9,195 nt of DNA, taken from NCBI GenBank assembly GCA_030039575.1, contig JASHVH010000490.1, forward strand, positions 1 through 9,195, read 5' to 3'. Origin of the DNA: Acidimicrobiales bacterium. GTDB taxonomy: Bacteria > Actinomycetota > Acidimicrobiia > Acidimicrobiales > Palsa-688. The notes beneath the pieces are model-generated. The model did no database searches and was not told where the DNA came from. It was given only the letters and a program-made list of their open reading frames with translations. Below are positions 1-5,125 of the stretch, piece after piece; position 1 is the first letter of the stretch, and each line of letters begins with the position of its first letter. The translations under genes were made by a program, and so were the position numbers.

Positions 1-485
1 CGTCGCGCGTCGGCGGCAACAATGAGGCTGGCCGTGCCGGAGAGGCCGGCCACCCCGGCCCAACTCGGACGGCCCCTTACGATGCTCGGCGTCTTCGCCG
101 AAGACGTGCCTGACACGGGCGACCTCCGACAGGACACGATCGCCGTTCTGCGCCACCTACGCAAAAGACAGCAGATTGCCGGGCCAAAGACAATACACGG
201 GCTATTGGCCGAACTGCAGGACGTTGAACCCGGGTTTATGGAGGTCCTGCCCACCGTCATGATGACCGTTCTTGCCGGGCACAAGAGCGAGGCGAGGCCC
301 GGCCCGAACGGGTCACCCAAATGGTGGCGGCGCTACCTGGCACCCTCGTGCGTCACGAAATGATGGTCTCCCGTGAGCCGGTCACCGACGAGTTTCTGGT
401 GGGCATCGTCGAGCAAATCTTCTTGCCACTGGTCGCCACGAACCGCTACTTACATCGCAACACAAGCCCTCGAGCCAGATCCTAG
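1..485 (+). pseudogene. Frameshifted TetR-family regulator, C-terminal ligand-binding part
   Basis: Two reading frames joined by a frameshift look like the C-terminal domain of an actinobacterial TetR-family repressor. The first (frame of position 22, to about 300) contains VPDTGDLRQD and a helical stretch ending in VLAGHKSEARP. The second (frame of position 360, readable from about 295 to the stop at 483-485) continues with ERVTQMVAALPGTLVRHEM and EPVTDEFLVGIVEQIFLPL, the usual end of this domain type. The join lies near 295-305 and needs a one-base change. Upstream of VPDTGDL the expected helix-turn-helix end is not readable in one frame; fragments recalling the usual ARRW-N-EAL segment sit in two frames at 5-30, which suggests more than one lesion. 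The N-terminal DNA-binding part would lie left of the window. The TetR assignment is pattern recognition from the C-terminal motifs; ligand and target are unknown. A sequencing error at one site cannot be excluded. Confidence 0.6.
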
Positions 486-526
486 ATACCTCCGGCGCGC
501 TGCGAATAGAAATAAACCCGAACTTT

Positions 527-561
527 GGTGGGCCCTAGGGCCGACACGGCCCTAGGGCACC
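527..561. terminator. Hairpin centred on two CCTAGG palindromes, possible bidirectional terminator
   Basis: Arms GCCCTAGGGCC (532-542) and GGCCCTAGGGC (548-558) are perfectly complementary across the 5-base loop GACAC. GGT (527-529) and ACC (559-561) extend the stem past a two-base bulge. It lies 42 bases after the stop of the decayed regulator and downstream, on the minus strand, of the tRNA. There is no strong T-tract on the plus side; the minus side runs into a moderately T-rich stretch. Each arm is itself a near-palindrome, so it could also be a protein-binding site. Confidence 0.4.
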
Positions 562-742
562 AGGACGCGATGGAGGACCGTGACCAAGTGACCGCAGAAG
601 CCCCGTCAGCCATGCCCCGAACCGGTCCCCGTCGTGCCGATCGACCGGGAAAAGTCCGGCCACAGTGCCATGTTTGCGGCACGCGAACGGCGCTCAGCAC
701 CGGCTAGCCCACCGCCGTGAGGCGCTGACCAGCAGAAATACT
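562..742. other. Intergenic stretch between hairpin and tRNA
   Basis: I see no convincing gene here. A plus-strand frame starting at 570 would give about 45 residues and includes the pair CHVC, but it has no ribosome binding site, no recognisable family, and only two cysteines. Short G/C-rich inverted repeats around 686-730 could be the terminator of the minus-strand tRNA, but none has a T-tract. Confidence 0.4.
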
Positions 743-816
743 TGGAGCGAGCGACGGGAATCGAACCCGCGTTCTCAGCTTGGGAAGCTGATGTACTGCC
801 TCTGTACGACGCTCGC
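743..816 (-). tRNA. tRNA-Gly, anticodon CCC
   Basis: On the minus strand a full cloverleaf can be folded. The acceptor stem GCGAGCG (816-810) pairs with CGCTCGC (753-747). The D stem is GTAC/GTAC with loop AGAGGCA. The anticodon stem TCAGC/GCTGA encloses loop TTCCCAA, giving anticodon CCC (plus-strand 782-784), which reads GGG glycine codons. The variable loop has four bases and the T stem GCGGG/CCCGT (one G-U pair) carries loop TTCGATT. The 3' CCA is encoded (plus-strand TGG at 743-745) and the discriminator base is U. The length of 74 including CCA is normal for tRNA-Gly. All invariant bases I checked (T8, the GG of the D loop, T33, TTC of the T loop) are present, so it should be functional. 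Confidence 0.95.
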
Positions 817-918
817 TTGGGGGGCGTTGCTTTCGCCTTCCAATGCTAGCCCGGCCGCGCCGCCCACAGCACAGGCGGCGCTTGTCCCCCTTTTCCCGCG
901 ATTTCAGCACGCAGAGCG

Positions 919-945
919 GTAATAACCTAGCCCAAAGGTGGTCAA
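919..945 (-). promoter_or_regulatory. Candidate promoter for the tRNA-Gly gene
   Basis: On the minus strand TTGACC (plus 945-940) is followed after 15 bases by TATTAC (924-919), close to the vegetative consensus apart from a short spacer. The predicted start near 911 would give a leader of about 95 bases before the mature tRNA end at 816. A second, weaker -10-like TAGCAT (848-843) lies closer to the tRNA but lacks a recognisable -35. Which one is used cannot be decided by eye. Confidence 0.4.
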
Positions 946-1008
946 GAGCATCAGGAAGAACGCTGCCGCCCGCCCCGCGAGCCCAAACCAAAAAACGTCA
1001 ATGGCCAC

Positions 1009-1037
1009 TTGGCAAGGGGTTCCTAAACGTGTACTGT
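1009..1037 (+). promoter_or_regulatory. Candidate promoter for the structured RNA region
   Basis: TTGGCA (1009-1014) and TACTGT (1032-1037) are separated by 17 bases. The -35 matches the vegetative consensus in five of six positions except for the fourth and related substitutions typical of high-GC organisms, and the -10 fits the relaxed actinobacterial pattern TANNNT. A transcript would begin near 1044, exactly where the first hairpin arm begins, which is why I link it to the following hairpins. Confidence 0.35.
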
Positions 1038-1043
1038 CATCGT

Positions 1044-1136
1044 CGGAGCGGGAACCCGCCGCCTGCTCCGAAGAGCGGATCCGAGATCCGCCGCTCGATC
1101 TGCTCCGCCAATGGCGCCCCTTCGGGGCGCCATTGG
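1044..1136 (+). ncRNA. Candidate small structured RNA with three hairpins
   Basis: Within 93 bases there are three successive inverted repeats. The first pairs CGGAGC (1044-1049) with GCTCCG (1065-1070). The second is GCGGATC (1075-1081) with GATCCGC (1085-1091), a 7-bp stem with a 3-base loop. The third is the perfect 13-bp stem 1108-1120 with 1124-1136. GCTCCG occurs again at 1102-1107, so the first arm has two possible partners. No reading frame here looks protein-coding. I do not recognise a known RNA family. It could be a small RNA, a leader/attenuator for something lost, or a decayed tRNA-like element. The role is unknown; support is structural only. Confidence 0.35.
1108..1136 (+). terminator. 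Perfect 13-bp hairpin, possible intrinsic terminator
   Basis: CCAATGGCGCCCC (1108-1120) and GGGGCGCCATTGG (1124-1136) are exact reverse complements separated by TTC. The strong G/C stem suits a terminator for a plus-strand transcript from about 1044. The following TGTCTT has only a weak T-tract, as is common in high-GC Gram-positive bacteria. Nothing on the minus strand clearly needs a terminator here. Confidence 0.5.
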
Positions 1137-1364
1137 TGTCTTCGAGGGGATTCACCGAATTGTGCGCCTAAGTACTATTTGTGGCCGGCTGCGCGCAACC
1201 AGCGCATTCAAAACTTCCCGCAGTTAGCTGCCCGCCAAAGTTTCTCAGAAGGTGCGCTTCGCGCATTTGTCAATAAGTCCCTAAATGAGGGCTTGTCGTT
1301 GGCGTACAGATTGCGAGCCCTGTTCAATTAAGGCCTAGGGCCTAAAAGAACTGCCCTGTTGGGA
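1137..1364. other. Non-coding stretch with lower GC
   Basis: By hand count 1141-1320 has about 54% G+C, visibly below the flanking genes. Open frames exist on both strands, but none has a ribosome binding site or a recognisable product. It may be a spacer left by decay of older genes, consistent with the pseudogenes on both sides. Confidence 0.4.
1329..1346. repeat. CCTAGG-type palindrome near the pseudogene end
   Basis: AGGCC (1331-1335) and GGCCT (1339-1343) flank TAG, with A/T-rich edges that extend the symmetry (TTA on the left, TAA on the right). It lies just beyond the end of the decayed chitinase copy on the minus strand and may be the remains of its terminator. The core GGCCTAGGGCC recurs at 3464-3474 and, with one extra C, at 531-542. 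Confidence 0.4.
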
Positions 1365-1555
1365 GGTCGGCCGGTAAGGGCGCTAGTGAGCGCGTTTGCG
1401 GACCGCCCTCGAGCGCCCAGACGGGTTCGCCGGCCAGCCCTCACCCTCGATGTAGGGCGCCTTCTCGAAGACAACGCTGCCACCTGCCAGTTGGGGGGCG
1501 CAGAGCACCCGGCCGTCCCACGAGCGGCGCGGGATCCTCGGTCAGGTACAAAGGG
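1365..1555 (-). pseudogene. Degraded copy of the 3' end of the GH18 chitinase gene
   Basis: The minus strand here resembles the end of the intact chitinase gene 300 bases away. One frame reads VFEKAPYIEGEGW (intact gene: VYEKAAYIVSHGL). A second frame reads VWALEGGPQ (intact: VWALEGDSQ). A third reads SANALTSALTG (intact: SQNALTSALTA). The same order in three frames shows at least two frameshifts. At DNA level 1383-1394 aligns with 1706-1717, and 1440-1470 aligns with the block around 1770-1795. Weaker similarity continues to about 1555, where LYLTED may match the LYNPTTET part. No start codon or catalytic region is present. It is a broken remnant of a tandem duplication, or of a second related chitinase that was once adjacent. 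Confidence 0.75.
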
Positions 1556-1602
1556 TGTAGGTGGGTTGGGGACGAGCGGACGAAAAACTTCCACGAGCGC
1601 CC

Positions 1603-1636
1603 CGACGCGGGCCGGCAGTTAACCGAGCCCGCGTCG
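1603..1636 (-). terminator. Terminator of the chitinase gene
   Basis: CGACGCGGGC (1603-1612) and GCCCGCGTCG (1627-1636) form a perfect 10-bp stem; CGG and CCG inside the loop can extend it. It begins 17 bases after the chitinase stop at 1654-1656. On the minus strand a run of five T follows about 16 bases further on; on the plus strand TTTT follows after four bases, so it may work in both directions. Confidence 0.6.
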
Positions 1637-1653
1637 TGCGTTTTAAGCGTGTG

Positions 1654-3273
1654 CTAGCCGTTGCCGAGCGAGCCCTGGTCCTGCTCGAGCCCGGCGGTCA
1701 GCGCGCTGGTGAGCGCATTTTGGGAATCGCCTTCGAGGGCCCAAACCGAAGCGCCGGCCAGGCCGTGGCTCACTATGTAGGCGGCCTTTTCGTAAACCTC
1801 GGCCGGGTTTTCAATCGACCAGAACGTCTCGGTCGTCGGGTTGTACAACCACGTCGCTCCCGTCACGGGGTCCATGTGCCACGAAAAGCCTGACATGTCC
1901 TGAGCCGTGCAGCCGTTGGTGGGGTTGCTCGCCGAGACGCCCGCCGACGGGCACGCGGCCAACTCGTAGTAGTCGGAGGTGCCGGCCGGGTCGGTCCCGT
2001 CCAGCCCGGCCAGGTAGGCGCCTTGCTCGGTCATATCGGGCGATGTGGCGGGCCCGGTGGCCGGCTCGTAGAGCCCGAAGTCCGTGCCCTCCGGTACGCC
2101 GGTCCAACCATGCCCGTAGTAGGGCAAGCCCACGACGATCTGCCCGGGGCTCACACCGCGGCCCTCGTAGTACTGCACCGTGCTGGACACGCTGATCAGC
2201 GGTTCGGCCGTAGTGTCGGGGGCGTTGGGCGACTCGAACGGGTTGGAATCGAAATTGGTCGGCCCCTGCGGGTTCCAGGGCCCCTGGAAGTCGTAGTCCA
2301 TGATCACGTCATAATTGGCGTACTGAGCCAGCGCCGCAGGGTCTTCGTCCACTGCGTTTTGCAGGCCGGCCGGCAGTTCCACGCTGAGTGTGTACTGGTG
2401 GCCGGTAGTGCGGCTGAGCGCATCAAGCTGCGTCCGGAACTCCCTCATCAGCAGCACCAGGTCCTCGGTGTCCTGCGGGCTGTACTCGTTGCCTGGAGCG
2501 CCATTGTCGTTGCCGGGGTACTCCCAGTCGATGTCAAAGCCGTCGAAAATGCCCGCCGTGGTGCCGTTGGGGAGGAACGGCGTTTGGCTCGCGCTCGTGG
2601 CCGGGAAACCTTCGTCACTGTTGTAGCCACCGACTACACCCGGGTCGCCCTCGATGAACATGTTGATACAGGACGAGACAAAGGCTTGCCGTGCCGCCGG
2701 GGTAGACGCGGCTTGCGAGAAGAACGCTGAGCCGTTGTACCCGCCAAGTGACATGATGACTTTGAGGTTGGGGTATTTGGCCTTCAACTCGGCCAGTTGC
2801 TCGAAGTTGCCGGCCAACCCGTTTGTCCCGGTATTCGCTTCGGCCTCGCCGTTCGCACCGGTGACCGGGGTAAGCCCGGGCGTTTGGTAGTCCGCCCACA
2901 CGTCGAGGCTCGTGCAGACAACGGGGTTGTAATTGGGGAGGTTGGGGTTCTCCTGAACGGGCTCGATGGGGTTGGCCAGAGCACCGGCCGAATTGGGCTG
3001 CGCCCCATCCTGCGGCTCCACGCCACCGAACGCGTAGTCGAGGTCAGTCAAGTCGGCGACCTCGCCTTCGTTGTCCGCGTTGGACAGGTCGAAACCGCGG
3101 CCGTAAATGCCCCATTGCTCGAAGAAGCCCATCTCGACCTTGCTCCCACCGGAGCCGGAGCCGGAGCCGAGCGGCGAGCGCTGCGCCGCCGACGCGGCCG
3201 GCACAGCCCCGAGCATTACTGCGGTCAAGGCCGCCACACAACCTGCAGCGAGCCTTGTTGAACATTTCTTCAC
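1654..3273 (-). CDS. Secreted GH18 family chitinase
   Basis: Glycoside hydrolase family 18 endochitinase, 539 residues, which cleaves beta-1,4 bonds in chitin outside the cell. Residues 1-30 are a signal peptide (KK near the start, hydrophobic core, probable cleavage after ASA or ASAA). A short Gly/Ser-rich linker (about 34-44) follows, then the catalytic TIM barrel. Visible landmarks are SLGGYNGS (175-182), the signature DGFDIDWE with D244, D247, D249 and the proton donor E251, MDYD (325-328), the YYGHGW strand (385-390) and the final barrel tryptophan in VWALEGD (W511). The segment between about 390 and 480 fits the alpha/beta insertion of bacterial subfamily A enzymes. No carbohydrate-binding module is visible; the linker may once have carried one. 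The start is GTG at 3273-3271 with AGGAGG six bases upstream (3280-3285). Three DasR-type operators lie upstream and a terminator lies downstream, so it appears monocistronic. Confidence 0.95.
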   Translation of the reverse strand: MKKCSTRLAAGCVAALTAVMLGAVPAASAAQRSPLGSGSGSGGSKVEMGFFEQWGIYGRGFDLSNADNEGEVADLTDLDYAFGGVEPQDGAQPNSAGALANPIEPVQENPNLPNYNPVVCTSLDVWADYQTPGLTPVTGANGEAEANTGTNGLAGNFEQLAELKAKYPNLKVIMSLGGYNGSAFFSQAASTPAARQAFVSSCINMFIEGDPGVVGGYNSDEGFPATSASQTPFLPNGTTAGIFDGFDIDWEYPGNDNGAPGNEYSPQDTEDLVLLMREFRTQLDALSRTTGHQYTLSVELPAGLQNAVDEDPAALAQYANYDVIMDYDFQGPWNPQGPTNFDSNPFESPNAPDTTAEPLISVSSTVQYYEGRGVSPGQIVVGLPYYGHGWTGVPEGTDFGLYEPATGPATSPDMTEQGAYLAGLDGTDPAGTSDYYELAACPSAGVSASNPTNGCTAQDMSGFSWHMDPVTGATWLYNPTTETFWSIENPAEVYEKAAYIVSHGLAGASVWALEGDSQNALTSALTAGLEQDQGSLGNG

Positions 3274-3279
3274 TGGTTG

Positions 3280-3285
3280 CCTCCT
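3280..3285 (-). promoter_or_regulatory. Ribosome binding site of the chitinase gene
   Basis: AGGAGG on the minus strand, six bases before the GTG codon at 3273. This strong site supports the GTG start and the signal peptide that follows it. A small hairpin (GCAGTAC 3301-3307 with GTACTGC 3313-3319) lies 15 bases upstream. Confidence 0.85.
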
Positions 3286-3343
3286 AGTTAGGCGTGGCCA
3301 GCAGTACCAGCAGTACTGCAGCGAGCGAACCGGCGGCGAACCG

Positions 3344-3364
3344 CTACACCGAATGTGACCTCAT
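3344..3364 (-). CDS. Possible six-residue leader peptide in the chitinase mRNA
   Basis: ATG at 3364-3362 is preceded, with the same six-base spacing as the chitinase start, by AGGAGG (3371-3376) and is followed by five codons and TAG (MRSHSV). It lies inside the predicted leader of the chitinase mRNA, about 70 bases before the chitinase start. A strong ribosome binding site in front of a tiny frame may be chance in a purine-rich leader, or may be a regulatory leader peptide. The peptide has no recognisable bias toward one amino acid. Confidence 0.25.
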   Translation of the reverse strand: MRSHSV

Positions 3365-3446
3365 AAGGATCCTCCTCCCCCTTCGGCTTCCTCTGCCGTT
3401 CCGAGGCCACACCGCAACGAGCCAGCTCGCCTCCTCTGTCCCTCCT

Positions 3447-3460
3447 TTGGTCTAGACCAA
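3447..3460. promoter_or_regulatory. DasR-type operator (dre), downstream copy
   Basis: The perfect 14-base palindrome TTGGTCTAGACCAA contains the core TGGTCTAGACCA, which matches the known binding element of DasR, the GntR-family regulator of N-acetylglucosamine and chitin genes in Streptomyces. It lies just downstream of the predicted transcription start of the chitinase gene, where binding would block elongation or open-complex formation. Confidence 0.8.
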
Positions 3461-3462
3461 TC

Positions 3463-3474
3463 GGGCCTAGGGCC
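3463..3474. repeat. CCTAGG palindrome at the predicted chitinase transcription start
   Basis: GGGCCTAGGGCC, centred near the predicted start point of the chitinase transcript and lying between two dre sites. The same core occurs at 531-542, 548-558 and 1332-1342. It may be a second regulator's site or a repeat element; its function is unknown. Confidence 0.4.
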
Positions 3475-3478
3475 ACAG

Positions 3479-3508
3479 AGCCTAATAGGTCTAGACCAGG
3501 CCCGTCAA
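3479..3508 (-). promoter_or_regulatory. Chitinase promoter
   Basis: On the minus strand TTGACG (plus 3508-3503) and TAGGCT (3484-3479) are 18 bases apart. The -35 matches five of six consensus positions and the -10 fits TANNNT. The start would fall near 3472, giving a leader of about 200 bases. One dre site fills the spacer, another overlaps the upstream edge of the -35, and a third follows the start, the arrangement expected for a repressed promoter. Confidence 0.55.
3487..3498. promoter_or_regulatory. DasR-type operator (dre), copy within the promoter spacer
   Basis: AGGTCTAGACCA carries the perfect palindrome GGTCTAGACC (3488-3497) and differs from TGGTCTAGACCA at one edge base. It sits between the predicted -35 and -10 of the chitinase gene, so occupancy should exclude RNA polymerase. 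Confidence 0.75.
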
Positions 3509-3521
3509 TGGTCTAGACCAT
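3508..3521. promoter_or_regulatory. DasR-type operator (dre), copy at the -35
   Basis: The perfect 14-base palindrome ATGGTCTAGACCAT is centred 22 bases (about two helical turns) from the middle copy and abuts the predicted -35 of the chitinase promoter. It is also the copy nearest the divergent phosphatase gene, whose start is 230 bases away. Confidence 0.8.
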
Positions 3522-3738
3522 AATCTGTCACCCGAAGTTCGCCGCGCTTACCATCTTGACTGGCCCGGCCGGGGACTACCCGGGGGCACTTTGTCGCGGG
3601 TCCTGACGGCGAGGCCCGGGGCCCGGGGCCCGGTAATGACGTTGCGCCGGGTTGCCGGGCGGAGGGGCAGCCGGCCGCGTCCGCCGCCCGGGGGCGAACT
3701 GGTCGCAGGCTGTTCGGGACTGGGCGCTCGCAGCGCTT
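3522..3738. other. Intergenic region between the divergent chitinase and phosphatase genes
   Basis: Very G/C-rich, with a low-complexity run of alternating GGGG and CCC at 3613-3632. I find no gene, and no clear operator apart from the dre sites at its left end. TTGACT at 3556-3561 is -35-like but has no matching -10. Confidence 0.4.
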
Positions 3739-3744
3739 TAAACT
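3739..3744 (+). promoter_or_regulatory. -10 element for a possibly leaderless phosphatase mRNA
   Basis: TAAACT fits TANNNT and ends seven bases before the GTG start at 3752. Transcription would then begin at or next to the start codon. No Shine-Dalgarno sequence is visible between it and the GTG, which agrees with a leaderless transcript. No good -35 was found. Confidence 0.45.
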
Positions 3745-3751
3745 TCCCAAC

Positions 3752-5077
3752 GTGACGCTGCCGGCCGACCCCGTAGAGCAACTGAAGGAAGCGGAGCTGG
3801 CCGTCGCCCGGCTCGAGGCGGAGCGGGACCGGCTCGAGGCGGAGCGGGACCGGCTCGAGGGAATAGTCGTGCGTCTCGGGGCCCTGGCGGCGGAGGTCGA
3901 CGCCGAGGGGCTGGTCCAGGGCGTGACGGCCGCGGCGAGGGATCTGACGGGCGCCACGCTGGCCATGTTCGTCCCGACAGAACTGGCTGCGCTCAGTCAA
4001 CCCACAATTGTCTGTGAGCCTGCGGCTCTGGATGAGCTGCCCGAGCCTTCAAGAGTTCCCTTGCTCGCCGGGACTCTGTGGCGGGTGTCGCCGGTCCGCC
4101 TGGACGACGCCCTTCAGGCGGACGCCGGTAGTACCGGGTACGGTCGCTTCTCGGACGGCAACCCATTTCGCAGCTGGGTGGGCGCCCCCGTGAGGGCCCG
4201 TTACGGCGACGCTCTCGGCGCCCTTTTTATCGCCCATCAGTGCCCGCACGCGTTTGGGAGGCGGGAAGAGGAAATGGCCCAGGGACTGGCCGCCCACCTC
4301 GGCACGAGCCTCGACAACCTGGCTATTTTCCAGGAGCGGTCCGGTGTCGCCCGTGCCCTCCAGCAGACGCTTTTGCCTCCGGAGCTACCCGAAATCCCGG
4401 GCGTCGATGTGGCCGCTCGCTACCGGCCCGCTAAATCAATGGCACCCGTGGGTGGCGACTTCTACGACATCTTCGAGGTCCGGCCCGGAGTTTGGAACTT
4501 GATCGTCGGCGACGTCTCCGGGGTCGGCCCCGAAGCTGCGGCTCTCACGGGGATCGCACGTTACGCCGTTCGAGCGCTGGCGTCTCAAGAGGCTTCGCCG
4601 GCCAAAGTCCTGTCGCAGCTGAACGATACTCTTGTCCGTTTTGGTTTGCAGGACCGGTTTTGCACGATCCTGTATGCCGAGCTGAGACTCGACGGCGACG
4701 TGCTGCGAATGAAAATGGCCAATGGGGGTCACCCGTACCCGTACCTCCTGCACGCAGACGGGTGGGTGGAAGAGCTAGACGTCCATGGCACGCTCCTCGG
4801 GATGCTGAACGAGGTTGCCCTGGAAGAGCGCGACCTCGAGCTGGCCCCGGGTGACTCGCTGGTCGGCTACACAGACGGTGTCACGGAGGCACGCGACCCG
4901 TCGGGCGCGTTCTTCGGGCCGGACGGGCTGGCGGACGTGTTGGCCGGTTGTGCCGGCCGGCCCGCCTCCTGGGTGGCCCAGAAGATCGAACTGGCCGTGC
5001 TCGAGTACCAAGCCGGGGTCACCCCTGACGACGTCGCCATTGTCGTGATGCAGGCCCTCCCCGAACAGGTCGGCTAG
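3752..5077 (+). CDS. GAF domain plus SpoIIE/RsbU-type PP2C protein phosphatase
   Basis: A 441-residue cytosolic serine/threonine phosphatase of the SpoIIE/RsbU class, which in related systems dephosphorylates anti-sigma-factor antagonists to release an alternative sigma factor. Residues 8-45 form a coiled coil with a heptad RLEAERD repeated exactly. A GAF-like sensor domain spans about 45-195 (FRSWVGAPVRAR and LGALFIAHQ are its core strands). The linker ARALQQTLLPPELP (200-213) is the standard entry to the PP2C domain. The metal-binding acidic residues are all present: GGDFYD (D236), GDVSG (D254), YTDGVTEA (D375) and DD at 426-427. The usual GKG after GDVSG is replaced by GVG. No transmembrane segment is seen. 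The start is GTG at 3752, with a -10-like TAAACT immediately upstream and no Shine-Dalgarno. No partner kinase or STAS protein lies in the window, so its target is unknown. The vsr-like gene follows after 48 bases and may be co-transcribed. Confidence 0.92.
   Translation: MTLPADPVEQLKEAELAVARLEAERDRLEAERDRLEGIVVRLGALAAEVDAEGLVQGVTAAARDLTGATLAMFVPTELAALSQPTIVCEPAALDELPEPSRVPLLAGTLWRVSPVRLDDALQADAGSTGYGRFSDGNPFRSWVGAPVRARYGDALGALFIAHQCPHAFGRREEEMAQGLAAHLGTSLDNLAIFQERSGVARALQQTLLPPELPEIPGVDVAARYRPAKSMAPVGGDFYDIFEVRPGVWNLIVGDVSGVGPEAAALTGIARYAVRALASQEASPAKVLSQLNDTLVRFGLQDRFCTILYAELRLDGDVLRMKMANGGHPYPYLLHADGWVEELDVHGTLLGMLNEVALEERDLELAPGDSLVGYTDGVTEARDPSGAFFGPDGLADVLAGCAGRPASWVAQKIELAVLEYQAGVTPDDVAIVVMQALPEQVG
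3809..3860 (+). repeat. 21-bp tandem repeat encoding coiled-coil heptads
   Basis: A 21-base unit (3809-3829) is repeated identically at 3830-3850 and begins a third time at 3851-3860. It encodes RLEAERD heptads in the coiled coil ahead of the GAF domain. The exact DNA identity points to recent expansion, and heptad number could vary between strains. Confidence 0.9.
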
Positions 5078-5125
5078 ACGATGCCGGCCCGGGCCCTCTC
5101 GGCTCTCCGCCTGTAGCCGGCCACC

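Noticed and set aside
525..707. Plus-strand frame with a CHVC pair that recalls a small zinc-ribbon protein
   Set aside because: Only two cysteines, no ribosome binding site, no family resemblance, and the start overlaps the CCTAGG hairpin.
1046..1110. tRNA-like acceptor stem: GGAGCGG pairs with CTGCTCC followed by G and CCA
   Set aside because: Only 65 bases lie between the ends, there is no T loop of the GTTCRA type, and the central loop lacks T33. It cannot fold as a normal tRNA, so I treat it as part of the hairpin cluster.
843..1331. Long plus-strand frame of 162 codons across the hairpin cluster
   Set aside because: The translation is compositionally odd, spans perfect hairpins and a promoter-like site, and has no recognisable domain or ribosome site.
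2023..2730. Long open frame antisense to the chitinase gene
   Set aside because: It is the usual by-product of high-GC codon bias on the opposite strand; the GH18 motifs fix the true frame.
3288..3476. Minus-strand frame of 62 codons filling the chitinase leader
   Set aside because: It would begin at or before the predicted transcription start, has no ribosome site, and runs through operator sequence with no recognisable product.
3613..3632. GGGGCCC low-complexity run as a possible regulatory element
   Set aside because: It is a short G/C run without a recognisable site and can arise by chance in such DNA.
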